Positions 16,592-25,069 of a DNA stretch of 64,000 bases are shown in pieces; the stretch's first letter is position 1, and each line of letters starts with the position of its first letter. The notes below the pieces were generated by a model, which searched no databases, was not told where the DNA came from, and saw only the letters and a list, made by a program, of their open reading frames with translations. The stretch is from Alicyclobacillus_A sp963788285 (lineage in GTDB: Bacteria; Bacillota; Bacilli; Alicyclobacillales; Alicyclobacillaceae). The position numbers were made by a program, and so were the translations under genes. The stretch is from contig CAWBGB010000004.1 of NCBI GenBank assembly GCA_963788285.1, positions 224,231 through 288,230 on the forward strand, written 5' to 3'.

Positions 16592-17218
16592 ATGCTCATC
16601 GTTGGAATTGCAGGTGGCACTGGCTCCGGTAAGACGACAGTCGCCCATAATATTGTAGAAACGCTTGGAGAAAGCAATGTAGCCCTAATATCCCAGGACG
16701 CTTATTATAAAGATCTCTCCAAAATCAGCTTTGAGGAACGGCAACGCCTCAACTACGACCATCCAGATGCGTTTGACAACGACCTTTTGCTGGAACACCT
16801 TCACCAGCTGCAAGACCGACAGGCGATTCAACTGCCGGTGTACGACTTCGCGCTGCACACGCGGTTACCAGAAACCATTTATGTAGAATACAAGCCCGTC
16901 CTGGTCCTGGAAGGCATCCACGTGCTGGTAGACGAGCGCATCCGGAATGTGCTGGATATCAAAGTGTTTGTGGACACCGACGCGGATGTCCGGGTCTTGC
17001 GGAGAATCATCCGAGACGTCAAGGACCGCGGTCGGACCATCGACTCGGTGTACGAGCAGTACTTGTCCACCGTCAAACCGATGCACGACGCGTTCATTGA
17101 GCCATCGAAGCGGTACGCGGACTTGATTATTCCAGAAGGTGGCGAGAACAAAATTGCCATCAGCCTGCTGACGACGCGCATTCGCCATTTCCTGGAGGAA
17201 CACACGGAGGCCCATTGA
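16592..17218 (+). CDS. udk: Uridine kinase
   Basis: Phosphorylates uridine and cytidine with ATP or GTP in pyrimidine salvage. The 208-residue protein has the P-loop GIAGGTGSGKTT at residues 5-16, the SQDAYYKDLS block, NYDHPDAFDNDLL, YDFALHTR and LEGIHVLVDERIR, then DTDADVRVLRRIIRD. All are diagnostic of bacterial Udk, and the length is normal. The ribosome site is weak (GGGACG about eight bases upstream). A strong terminator follows. Confidence 0.95.
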   Translation: MLIVGIAGGTGSGKTTVAHNIVETLGESNVALISQDAYYKDLSKISFEERQRLNYDHPDAFDNDLLLEHLHQLQDRQAIQLPVYDFALHTRLPETIYVEYKPVLVLEGIHVLVDERIRNVLDIKVFVDTDADVRVLRRIIRDVKDRGRTIDSVYEQYLSTVKPMHDAFIEPSKRYADLIIPEGGENKIAISLLTTRIRHFLEEHTEAH

Positions 17219-17250
17219 AGGACGATCCACCTCATCAGAAGCAAGACTTC

Positions 17251-17280
17251 ACCGACGGAGCAGAACTCCGTCGGTTTTTT
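17251..17280 (+). terminator. Terminator of udk
   Basis: ACCGACGGAG / CTCCGTCGGT, 10-bp perfect stem, five-base loop, followed by six T. Confidence 0.9.
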
Positions 17281-17343
17281 GTTCGTCCAAGTAACCCTTT
17301 CGTGTTTCAACAAAGGAAACACTTCCGGCGTTTTGCAAATCGC

Positions 17344-18183
17344 TCACGCATGCACAATGACCACGTTTAACCCGTGCAGCGTTTGGGCCGCTATTGTACT
17401 CAGTTCGCCTTCGGATGGAACCGCATCCGCCGCGTGGGTCGGCTCTGCTACCGTCACGCGAAAGGGACGTTCTCCGTGCTGTGCTATCCACTCCGCACTG
17501 TCCTCATCCTGAGCGGTGTGGAAGACCAGCTCTGGACCCAACCCCCTGACGACAGCGGTACCGCCGTCCGAAAACAAGCTCATTTCGGCACCTTCGTCTG
17601 CATACCAGGTATTCCAGCGCTCGGCAAACTGGCGGACGTCGCGCACGCGGGACTCGACCTTGACCAGGTGCAGCCGCTCCGCTGACGCAGCAGGAAGGGC
17701 TCCAGCGACCACCAGTCCGGCTTCCCTCTGGCGGTCGTCCTGTTCCCACTCAATCAAAAACGGAAGTGGGAACGCCTCTACGTCCGTGCGCGCGGGAAAC
17801 AACAGTCGCCAGCGTAATGTCGTACCGTCTTCCCGCTGACGCAACCCTTGCACGGGACCGACAGCGTTCAGACCACGGGCACGCCATGCTGCTGCAATCT
17901 CGTCCATGCGACGGGTGCGAAGGGCAAACTGTTTAACCCCTTCGCCGCGTTGCAGGTCTGCCAAAACCCACTTGCCAAACTCGCTGGTCTTGGCCAACGC
18001 CTCGTCAAACACGCCCACCCACTCGATGTACGACAGGCCGAAATAGGAAAGCCCGTTATAGGTTCCCCACTCGATGTGCTTGCCGCCCGGCACCGTGCGC
18101 CACCCGAAGGCGTCAGCGAAGTGCTGTCGGACTGCGTTCGGATCATAGACTGTATGTACCAGATGATCAAATTGCAGGTTCAT
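17344..18183 (-). CDS. VOC-superfamily protein (glyoxalase-like domain)
   Basis: A 279-residue protein beginning NLQFDHLVHTVYDPNAVRQHFADAFGW, the first beta-alpha-beta of a vicinal-oxygen-chelate fold, followed by HIEWGTYNGLSYFGLSYIEWVG and a second half ending in a weaker repeat. This pattern matches the two-module glyoxalase-like domain proteins (PF13468 type), whose substrates are unknown. Metal ligands cannot be assigned safely. The ATG at 18183 follows ATAGGAGGTGGTCTC; the frame stays open upstream, but that part is the intergenic region to the divergent symporter. Confidence 0.8.
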   Translation of the reverse strand: MNLQFDHLVHTVYDPNAVRQHFADAFGWRTVPGGKHIEWGTYNGLSYFGLSYIEWVGVFDEALAKTSEFGKWVLADLQRGEGVKQFALRTRRMDEIAAAWRARGLNAVGPVQGLRQREDGTTLRWRLLFPARTDVEAFPLPFLIEWEQDDRQREAGLVVAGALPAASAERLHLVKVESRVRDVRQFAERWNTWYADEGAEMSLFSDGGTAVVRGLGPELVFHTAQDEDSAEWIAQHGERPFRVTVAEPTHAADAVPSEGELSTIAAQTLHGLNVVIVHA

Positions 18184-18385
18184 GAGACCACCTCCTATGT
18201 TCAGCGATTGCAACATCGCGGCAGACCGCTCTCGTGGAATGATGTACATCAGCTCGTGTTGTGAATCAATAGACGCAAACGAAATGACTCCGTGAATGGA
18301 TTGATGATTGTTTTTCGAATCTTTCGTGCAAAAGCGTTGTTGCGTCGTGAGGGTACATCCACCACGACGCAAGGGAGGCGATAAC

Positions 18386-19729
18386 ATGCGGCCAATGGCG
18401 AAGATCATTTCGTTTTCCAGTGGTTCCATTCCTGCCAACCTGGTCAGCCTTGCCTACGGGTCTTATGTCCAGAGTTACTATATCGACGTCCTGCATGGCC
18501 AGGCTGACTGGATTGGGGTTGCCGCCACCATTCAGGCGGTGTACGCAACGCTGGTGTACCCGTTTCTCGGGTACCTGTCGGACAGAACCTACTCGCGGTG
18601 GGGGCAACGCGTTCCATTCATTATGTACGGATCGGTCCCACTCGGCGTCGCGTTCATGTTGGTCTGGACCCCGCCTGTGTCCGCCCATCAAGTGCTCCTG
18701 TTTACGTTGTACTTTCTCCTCACCGCCATCTTCTACGACACCATGTTCAACTTGACGATGGTTAACTGGTCCGCCCTGTTCCCGGAGATGTTCCGCACCC
18801 CTGAGGAACGGTCGATGGCTTCGGCGTGGAAGCAAATGTTCGGCATCATCGGGCTTGTTGGAGGACTCGCCCTGCCCACGCTGATTGCCGCCAAGATGGG
18901 TTGGCGCGCCATGGGTGTCCTGTTCGGCATCATCAGTATCATTACGCTCCTGACCACCATCCCCAGCATGGAGTTGAAAAGGCGGCGAGCGGAACAACGG
19001 GAGGGGCGTTCGACCGGCCAACCCGTCAGCCTGCCGGTGCGACAAGCGTTGAAGCATACGCTCGTCAACAAATCGTTTGTCACCTTTATCGCCATGCGCT
19101 TCTTCGTGCAATTCGCGTTCACCATGCTCACAACCGACCTGTACTACTATGCGAAGTACAACCTGGGGCTCGTGGACGGACAGGAATCCTACCTATTGCT
19201 CGCCACACTGGCTGTAGCATTGCCGCTCGTGTATTTCTGGGGCTGGATGGTGCCGCGAATTGGTGCTGCGCGTGCCATCGTACTGGCCATTCTCTTGTTT
19301 GGCCTAGCGCTCTTTAGTTTCAACTTCACAAACACGTTCTCCGCCGCGTTGGTCGCCGCCCTCTTTCTTGGCATCGGGCTGTCCGGCATCCTCATCCTGA
19401 CCGACATCCTCATCTCGGACATCATTGACGAAGATGAAGTGAAGACCGGCGTCCGACGCGAAGGTATGTTTTACGGTATCCACAGCCTTTTAGTCGGCCT
19501 CTGCACCCCCGCCCAAGCCGTGGTGACCACCGCAATTTTAGTCAGCACAGGGTACACCAACGCGCTCGGAACACACCAACCAACGTCCGCTTTGTTGGGA
19601 TTCAAGATGATGATCACGTGGATTCCGTTGGTGGCACTCGGGGTGGCCCTGTTGTTCTTCTGGCGATATCCATTACACAGAAAACGCGTGACCAAGATTC
19701 AGGAGCAACTTCGACAGATTTCGGGATAA
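18386..19729 (+). CDS. MFS transporter of the glycoside-pentoside-hexuronide (GPH) type
   Basis: A 447-residue, 12-span symporter. It shows the GPH/MelB-like GYLSDRTYSRWGQRVPFIMYGSVPL in the 2-3 loop, NWSALFPEMFRTPEERSMASAWKQMFG, and the late DIIDEDEVKTGVRREGMFYGIHSLL, all typical of the YicJ/MelB relatives that import glycosides or hexuronides with Na+ or H+. The ATG at 18386 follows AAGGGAGGCGATAAC. It is followed 44 bases later by a PIG-L deacetylase gene in the same direction, which suggests uptake and deacetylation of an N-acetylated sugar derivative; that is an inference from proximity. Confidence 0.85.
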   Translation: MRPMAKIISFSSGSIPANLVSLAYGSYVQSYYIDVLHGQADWIGVAATIQAVYATLVYPFLGYLSDRTYSRWGQRVPFIMYGSVPLGVAFMLVWTPPVSAHQVLLFTLYFLLTAIFYDTMFNLTMVNWSALFPEMFRTPEERSMASAWKQMFGIIGLVGGLALPTLIAAKMGWRAMGVLFGIISIITLLTTIPSMELKRRRAEQREGRSTGQPVSLPVRQALKHTLVNKSFVTFIAMRFFVQFAFTMLTTDLYYYAKYNLGLVDGQESYLLLATLAVALPLVYFWGWMVPRIGAARAIVLAILLFGLALFSFNFTNTFSAALVAALFLGIGLSGILILTDILISDIIDEDEVKTGVRREGMFYGIHSLLVGLCTPAQAVVTTAILVSTGYTNALGTHQPTSALLGFKMMITWIPLVALGVALLFFWRYPLHRKRVTKIQEQLRQISG

Positions 19730-19773
19730 AGCACTCACCAGACTAAACCACATCACCAAAAGGAGGAATTCCT

Positions 19774-20517
19774 GTGTCCTTGTCCCATCTCGCCCCCATC
19801 CCCAACCTGTTGAACGCCAAACGCGTCCTGTGCATACAGCCGCATCCGGATGACGTGGACATCGCCTGCGGTGGCACGTTGGCGGTGCTCGCAGACAGAG
19901 GCGCCCACATCACGTACTTGACGGTGACGGATGGAGGCGCTGGTTCTTCGGTGCGCCGCGACGAAAACCAACTCGCCAACGTCCGCAGACTCGAGCAAAT
20001 CGCGGCTGGTCGATACATTGGCGTACAAGACTACATCTGGCTTAACTACCGTGACGCGGAATACTTGCCCGGTCAGCAGCTCCAGCACGACTTCATCCGG
20101 GCCATCCGGCAAGTACGGCCCGACACCGTCGTCACCATTGACGGCTGGTTGCCCTACGAGGCACACCCAGCGCATCGGAATGTGGGACTGTCCGCAGCGG
20201 CCGCGACTCTTTTCAGTGCCATGGGCAACATTGGGGACAGCCACGAGTTGCAGCCACACGGCGTGCAGTGCATCGCATTTGGGTTCACGGCAAAACCCAA
20301 CACGTTTGTGGACGTCACGAAAACGTGGCAGCGGAAAATAGCGGCCATCCGCGCTCACGAAAGTCAATTTCCGGAACACGTTTGGCCGTTCTTTGAGCAT
20401 TACTTCGAAGCGAAGGCGGCCCAGCACGGCCCTGCTGCAGGCGGTGAAAAAGGCGAGGCGTTGAAAGTCTTTGCCCCCATCCACCTTCACTGCAACGTCG
20501 ACGCAGAAAACATGTAG
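19774..20517 (+). CDS. PIG-L family Zn-dependent N-deacetylase
   Basis: A 247-residue LmbE/PIG-L protein. The zinc site PHPDDVDIACGG (His24, Asp26/Asp27) lies near the N-terminus, and the third ligand is probably a His in AHPAHRNVG around residue 130. The family removes acetyl groups from GlcNAc-type sugars (BshB in bacillithiol synthesis, PIG-L in GPI anchors, chitooligosaccharide deacetylases). No bshA or bshC is near, so BshB is not indicated; coupling to the upstream GPH symporter suggests an imported amino-sugar conjugate. The GTG start follows AAAAGGAGGAATTCCT. Confidence 0.88.
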   Translation: MSLSHLAPIPNLLNAKRVLCIQPHPDDVDIACGGTLAVLADRGAHITYLTVTDGGAGSSVRRDENQLANVRRLEQIAAGRYIGVQDYIWLNYRDAEYLPGQQLQHDFIRAIRQVRPDTVVTIDGWLPYEAHPAHRNVGLSAAAATLFSAMGNIGDSHELQPHGVQCIAFGFTAKPNTFVDVTKTWQRKIAAIRAHESQFPEHVWPFFEHYFEAKAAQHGPAAGGEKGEALKVFAPIHLHCNVDAENM

Positions 20518-20628
20518 AGAGGGTCTTCTTTCGTTGCGCTCACCAGTTGACCGCATCCCTGATGAGGCGACTCGTTTTGCGCATACGGTCCATCCGTGTA
20601 ACGCACGATAGTCAGTGGAGGGATGGCT

Positions 20629-20757
20629 GTGAAAACCAAACCCACGGGAACGATGGTTGGTATTGTACTGGGCGGTGTACTGCTGATGGTTCTGCTGTTG
20701 TGGATGTACTTCGCACACGTAGGCTTGGGATGGTTTACTGGCCATGTGAAAGGGTAG
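20629..20757 (+). CDS. Small single-span membrane protein of unknown function
   Basis: A 42-residue protein: basic start (MKTKPTGT), one span (VGIVLGGVLLMVLLLWMYFAHV), then a short Gly-rich end. The GTG at 20629 sits six bases after GGAGGG; an ATG two codons earlier overlaps that site. It is followed by a clear terminator, which supports a real transcription unit. I do not recognise the family. Confidence 0.6.
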   Translation: MKTKPTGTMVGIVLGGVLLMVLLLWMYFAHVGLGWFTGHVKG

Positions 20758-20769
20758 TTATAAGAACTA

Positions 20770-20794
20770 CGCTCGCCGGTTGACGAGCGTTTTT
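20770..20794 (+). terminator. Terminator after the small membrane protein
   Basis: CGCTCG / CGAGCG stem, eight-base loop, five T. Confidence 0.75.
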
Positions 20795-20886
20795 GCGGGC
20801 TGGGTGTTTTTTTTAAAACCGGAAGCGAGTCCCCCCTTCAATCGACTTTAGAGCCTCCCACATCGTTACAGGAAACCGGGGCACGA

Positions 20887-22368
20887 TTACGCTTTGTTCG
20901 CATGAAACACACAGTCGTTGAGTGGAATCACCCGGGTCTTATGAATCCATTTGTACGCCAGCCACAGGATGAGAAACACGGGTACCCCGATGTACGTCGC
21001 GATGACATTTCCCCACTGAATTGGGCCGCCAGTGAAATCTCCGTAGCCCTGGCCAAGAATGACAATTGTACAGAGGATAAGTGCAAAGATGGGTCCAAAG
21101 GGATACCATTTTGCCCGGTACTTCAGTTCATTGAGGTTCCTTCCCTGCGCGATGTACGCTTTGCGGAACCGATAGTGGCAAATAGCAATCCCGAGCCAGG
21201 TGATAAACCCGGTCATGCCCGAGCAGTTTAACAGCCACATGTAGACCACGCCGTTTCCATACAACGAGGAGAGAAACGCAAAGAATCCGAAAATTGTGGT
21301 CACATACAAGGCATAGCTCGGGACACCGCGCGAATTGACCCGTGTGAACAGTTTCGGCGCCTTCCCTTCCTTCGCGAGCGCCCACAACATCCGCGTCGAC
21401 GCATACATGGAAGAGTTGCCGCAGGACAGCACGGAAGTCAGTACGACGGCGTTCATGAGTCCGGCTGCAAAAGCAAGCCCCGCGCGCTTGAACACCAGGG
21501 TGAATGGGCTCACCGCAATGTCCGTCACGTCGGACTTGAGCAAGTTGGGATCCGTGTAGGGAATGATGAGACCAATAATCAGGATAGAGAGCACGTAAAA
21601 AATGAGGATTCGCCAGAACACCGTGTTGATGGCCCGAGGCACGTTGCGCGAAGGGTTTTCGCTTTCACCCGCTGCAATGCCGACAATCTCGGTACCCTGA
21701 AAGGAGAACCCAGCAATCATCGCTACACCGAACACCGCCATGAATCCTCCATGAAATGGGCTCCCACCGAGTGTGAAGTTGTGGAAACCCACGGCAGGAT
21801 GGGTGAGGATGCCGAAGATCATCCCGATGCCGACCAAGATGAAAACGATGATCGTGACGACCTTGATGCCAGCGAACCAGTACTCTCCTTCGCCGTAACC
21901 GCGTGCCGAGAGAATGTTGAGCATAAAGAGAATCGCCAGGAAGATAGCGCTCCAGAGAATGGAAGGAGTGTGCGGAAACCAGTACTTCATGACCAGCGCA
22001 CCCGCCGAGAGTTCGGTCGGAATGGTGACCGCCCAACTGAACCAGTAATTCCAGCCAATAGAGAAGCCAAGAGCCGGGTCCACAAATTTTGCTGCATAGG
22101 TTGCAAACGATCCGGAAATCGGCATGAGGGTCGCCATTTCACCAAGGCTGGTCATCACAAAGTAGACCATCAGGCCAATCGCGAGATACGCGAGCAACGC
22201 TCCACCAGGCCCTGCCGAATTGATGGATGCGCCGCTCGCTACGAACAGCCCTGTACCGATGGCACCACCAATCGCTATGATGCTAAGATGACGCGATTTT
22301 AAACTTCGCTGCAGCTTTCCGTCTGCCACGGTCTTTGCCGTGTTTAACCCAACCTGTACATTCGCCAC
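20887..22368 (-). CDS. Amino-acid permease (AAT family, LysP-like)
   Basis: A 493-residue, 12-span permease of the amino acid transporter (AAT) branch of the APC superfamily. LKSRHLSIIAIGGAIGTGLFVASG at the start, GEMATLMPISGSFATYAAKFVDPALGFSIGWNYWF, and GFSFQGTEIVGIAAGESENPSRNVPRAI are the family signatures; closest in feel to lysine permeases. The GTG at 22368, after GGAGGTTGACTTT, lies 20 bases beyond the stop of the reductase gene, so this is the last gene of the N-demethylase operon. The permease therefore probably imports the amine or methylated amino acid that the demethylase uses; that link is inference. Confidence 0.88.
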   Translation of the reverse strand: MANVQVGLNTAKTVADGKLQRSLKSRHLSIIAIGGAIGTGLFVASGASINSAGPGGALLAYLAIGLMVYFVMTSLGEMATLMPISGSFATYAAKFVDPALGFSIGWNYWFSWAVTIPTELSAGALVMKYWFPHTPSILWSAIFLAILFMLNILSARGYGEGEYWFAGIKVVTIIVFILVGIGMIFGILTHPAVGFHNFTLGGSPFHGGFMAVFGVAMIAGFSFQGTEIVGIAAGESENPSRNVPRAINTVFWRILIFYVLSILIIGLIIPYTDPNLLKSDVTDIAVSPFTLVFKRAGLAFAAGLMNAVVLTSVLSCGNSSMYASTRMLWALAKEGKAPKLFTRVNSRGVPSYALYVTTIFGFFAFLSSLYGNGVVYMWLLNCSGMTGFITWLGIAICHYRFRKAYIAQGRNLNELKYRAKWYPFGPIFALILCTIVILGQGYGDFTGGPIQWGNVIATYIGVPVFLILWLAYKWIHKTRVIPLNDCVFHANKA

Positions 22369-22388
22369 AAAGTCAACCTCCATTGATA

Positions 22389-23345
22389 TTAGATATCCAG
22401 TACCAGACGGCCTCCTGCCGCACGTGAGACGCACGCGATGATGGATGTATTCGCTGCCTTCTCCTCATCCGTCAGGTAAAAATCGCGATGTTCCACCGCG
22501 CCTTCGACGACGCCGATTTCGCAAGTCCCGCACCCGCCAGCGCGGCACGCGTAACGGACCCGCACGCCGGCGCGAAGAAGCGCGGCGAGCAGCGTCTCGT
22601 GCGCCGCAACCTCGACATCCCTCCCGGACTTGCACAGCGACACCTGGAATGGACGCGGATTTTCCGGCGTCGGGGCCGTGAACCGCTCGGCATGGATATT
22701 GCTCTTCGGGAACCCGAAGGCCTCCGCCTGCTGAGAAAACTCCTCGATAAAGGAAGTGGGGCCGCATAAGTACACGTGGGTACCCACCTTGGCATTACAG
22801 AGCACTTTCGGCGACAACCGCATCCCCTCTTCGGAAAAATAGAAACGGCTCTCTGGATAGCAGGTTTGAATGACCTCACGGAAGGCGCAATACGACCGGG
22901 ATGGCGCCGCATAGTGCAGTTCGAACGACCCGTTTTTGGCCCGGAGCTCCGCCATCATCGACAGAAATGGCGTAATACCAATCCCCGCTGCGAGGAATAC
23001 GTGGTGCCGTGCACGCTGACTGAGCGGAAAATGGTTTTTCGGCGGACTGATGTGCACCGTGTCGCCCACGTGGATATGATGGTGCCAGCCCGCGGAGCCC
23101 CCCAGTGACTTGTCCAACCGACGAATGGCAATCTCGTACACATTACGCGTGCCGGGATGGTTACAAAGGGAATAGTTTCGCTCTAGAACACGGCCGTCGA
23201 ACTCAGCGAACGTGGTAATGTGGGCGCCTGCCGAAAACGGCGGCAACCGATCCGCCCCCGCAGGCACCAGCGTGAAACGTTTCACCACCGGCGTCTCTTG
23301 GTCAATCCGCGCGACGCGGACGGTCAGAATGGCATCGTGGCTCAT
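22389..23345 (-). CDS. PDR/VanB-family oxidoreductase (reductase of the N-demethylase)
   Basis: A 318-residue phthalate-dioxygenase-reductase type electron-transfer protein. N-terminal flavin domain with RNYSLCNHPG (the RxYSL flavin motif) and GGSAGWHHH; NAD(P) domain with FLAAGIGITPFLSMMAEL and VYLCGPTSF; C-terminal [2Fe-2S] ferredoxin domain with CRAGGCGTC and a distal Cys in SIIACVSRA. It passes electrons from NAD(P)H to the heme oxygenase subunit encoded upstream. Its ATG at 23345 overlaps the preceding stop (ATGA), so the subunits are translationally coupled. Related VanB reductases serve Rieske oxygenases, but no Rieske protein is nearby. Confidence 0.9.
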   Translation of the reverse strand: MSHDAILTVRVARIDQETPVVKRFTLVPAGADRLPPFSAGAHITTFAEFDGRVLERNYSLCNHPGTRNVYEIAIRRLDKSLGGSAGWHHHIHVGDTVHISPPKNHFPLSQRARHHVFLAAGIGITPFLSMMAELRAKNGSFELHYAAPSRSYCAFREVIQTCYPESRFYFSEEGMRLSPKVLCNAKVGTHVYLCGPTSFIEEFSQQAEAFGFPKSNIHAERFTAPTPENPRPFQVSLCKSGRDVEVAAHETLLAALLRAGVRVRYACRAGGCGTCEIGVVEGAVEHRDFYLTDEEKAANTSIIACVSRAAGGRLVLDI

Positions 23346-23908
23346 GAGTTCCCCTTCTTCGTCATGTTGTGTAGCATCGGATAGCCCATAACGGCATCCA
23401 GTCGTCTGGAATAATGATCCGACACCGAAATCGCCCTTCCGCACTGTCGGCAAGTCACTGTCGATGCGTCGCCAATGGGATTCGTGGTGTAACAGGCAAT
23501 ACAAAAAACCTGGTGGTACTTTTGCCCAAAACCGCGGATTTGGATGTCTTCTTTGGCGTATCCCACCGTTTCCGCAATACGAACGAGCGAGCGAACCCAC
23601 TCCCAGATGGCCGCGATATACAGATGCGTCCCCATCGGTTGGTCCTCAAGATATTCTCGAAGTGCGTCCGAGTCACCGATATCCGGCCACGACCGCTTGG
23701 CGGAGACGAGGGTGTCGAGACCGAAGTCCACTGTCTCTGCCGCAACTTTCCCTACGTGGTTCCATTCCACCGGATATCCCGTTTCAGCCATTCGCCGGAC
23801 ATCGGGGGCTACATGCGCCGCCCCGTGCGGATGTACAAAGACCAGGTGCTTTCGGCAACGGCTTTGTATTTCGAAGGGCGACAGCGAATCCACATGGCAC
23901 TTCGTCAT
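23342..23908 (-). CDS. DmmA-like subunit of dimethylamine monooxygenase type
   Basis: A 188-residue protein. The N-terminal half (HLVFVHPHGAAH...) is poorly conserved; the C-terminal half, MGTHLYIAAIWEWVRSLVRIAETVGYAKEDIQIRG in two parts, then CIACYTT, CRQCG and VSDHYSRRLDAVMGYP, matches the DmmA-family C-terminal domain with a four-Cys metal knot (C-x2-C...C-x2-C). In Pseudomonas the dimethylamine monooxygenase needs this small subunit together with a DUF3445 heme protein and a reductase, all encoded side by side as here. Start ATG at 23908: it overlaps the upstream TGA (ATGA) and has GGAG eight bases upstream, better placed than the ATG two codons earlier. Confidence 0.78.
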   Translation of the reverse strand: MTKCHVDSLSPFEIQSRCRKHLVFVHPHGAAHVAPDVRRMAETGYPVEWNHVGKVAAETVDFGLDTLVSAKRSWPDIGDSDALREYLEDQPMGTHLYIAAIWEWVRSLVRIAETVGYAKEDIQIRGFGQKYHQVFCIACYTTNPIGDASTVTCRQCGRAISVSDHYSRRLDAVMGYPMLHNMTKKGNS

Positions 23909-24831
23909 TGGCATCGCTCCAGATATTCGATGACCTGCTCTCGATATGCGGTCAACCCTTTGTACGCTGCCACCTGTTCGGGGAGCGTAATGAGCACCGA
24001 GTGCAACTTTTGCGTCCACTCCGGGTGTCGGGAAATTTCTCCCAAAGATTTCAGGTACGTGTGAATGCTAAACAGCAAGGCGTTACTTCCCGGCAGTCGC
24101 AGCACACACTGCTCCTCGACGCGCAATTGAACCTCGTCGGCCACGTTCTCCGGTGCCAGCTGGTATCGCGCCGGCCCCCACTCGTCAAACGTCTCCGGCG
24201 GCATGTCGAGCCGCTTGCCAACATGCATCGCCCAGTTCACGCGCGTCCACGGTTTGCCCGTCTCAACGCGCAGCAGAAATCGGCGGATCTTTTCGGCCAA
24301 TTCGTGATTCCACGGCACCGGACGATGGATCTCATGAAACGCCATTCCGAGATCAAACGTGAGTGACCAAGCGCTCGGAAAGCACAGTTGCCCGGCTTCG
24401 AGATAGATGTCATCATCGCGCTGAACCATAAGCAACAAATCTTCCTGCACATGTCGACCCATCCAGTCGAGCGGTTGCACCGGAAGTGTGCTCGCATCGC
24501 CAAACGTGAACCGGTCGGTCTCGTCCAGTAACAGATTCCGAAACGTCCATACATCCCCCCGCTTCTCGAGCGTGAAACAGTCCGGATAGTTGTCCACCAA
24601 GTGGTGCACAACCGTATCCACCACTTCCCACTGTGCCACCAGCGTTCCCGGAAGCGCATGGAAGCAGCGCTCCGGATGAGCCGCGAGTAAGCGGCGCTTC
24701 TCGGCGACTTCGTGGAAATACTCGGTGGTCAATTGGATGCAGCACGGCGGTTGGAGTGGTTTGAGGTTGTTCGAATAAAAATAGCTGTCTTCCTCCAACG
24801 GAAACGGGAAACGTTGTTCTAAGGCAATCAT
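23905..24831 (-). CDS. Heme-dependent oxidative N-demethylase (DUF3445)
   Basis: Predicted catalytic subunit of an O2- and NAD(P)H-dependent N-demethylase that turns a methylated amine into the demethylated amine plus formaldehyde. The protein (308 residues) shows the DUF3445/HODM pattern: HPERCFHALPGT, VDTVVHHLVDNYPDCF, LLLMVQRDDDIYLEAGQLCFPSAWS, MAFHEIHRPVPWNHELAEKIRRFL, WTRVNWAMHV, LRVEEQCVLRLPGSNALLFSIHTYL. I place the start at the ATG at 24831 after AAGGGGG; the ATG at 24870 lies only four bases past the -10 box and would leave no leader. First gene of a four-gene operon with 4-base overlaps. Substrate not determinable: dimethylamine or an N-methyl amino acid. Confidence 0.85.
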   Translation of the reverse strand: MIALEQRFPFPLEEDSYFYSNNLKPLQPPCCIQLTTEYFHEVAEKRRLLAAHPERCFHALPGTLVAQWEVVDTVVHHLVDNYPDCFTLEKRGDVWTFRNLLLDETDRFTFGDASTLPVQPLDWMGRHVQEDLLLMVQRDDDIYLEAGQLCFPSAWSLTFDLGMAFHEIHRPVPWNHELAEKIRRFLLRVETGKPWTRVNWAMHVGKRLDMPPETFDEWGPARYQLAPENVADEVQLRVEEQCVLRLPGSNALLFSIHTYLKSLGEISRHPEWTQKLHSVLITLPEQVAAYKGLTAYREQVIEYLERCQ

Positions 24832-24874
24832 CCGCACTGTCCCCCTTGCCGCCTCTCCTGCAGTCGTCATCTAT

Positions 24875-24904
24875 ACTATAAAACCATTCTGATAATTTTG
24901 TCAT
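24875..24904 (-). promoter_or_regulatory. Promoter of the N-demethylase operon
   Basis: On the minus strand ATGACA (24904-24899), 18 bases, TATAGT (24880-24875). The initiation point would fall near 24868, upstream of the ribosome site at about 24845. Confidence 0.55.
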
Positions 24905-24977
24905 TACACCTTTCAGTTGCTTGACTCATAGAATCAATAGAACGCAAAACTTCTACGCATAGATATCCGTACGGAAA

Positions 24978-25003
24978 GGGGCTGTCACAAAGCCGACAGC
25001 CCC
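24978..25003 (-). terminator. Hairpin downstream of the MBL hydrolase gene
   Basis: GGGGCTGTC / GACAGCCCC, 9-bp perfect stem with an eight-base loop, followed on the minus strand by TTTCC. Probable terminator of the MBL gene. Confidence 0.55.
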
Positions 25004-25069
25004 GCCCTGCTTGATATTCCGTTTTCGCACGGCACATCACACGTTTGATTCGCTAAGTGTTCCATTTCA

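Noticed and set aside
16592..17218. Phosphoribulokinase or pantothenate kinase instead of udk
   Set aside because: The DAYYKDLS and HPDAFDNDLL blocks and the length are specific for uridine kinase.
18266..19111. A 281-codon minus-strand frame opposite the GPH symporter gene
   Set aside because: Composition rich in His, Gly, Arg and Gln without motifs; it is the usual antisense frame of a membrane-protein gene.
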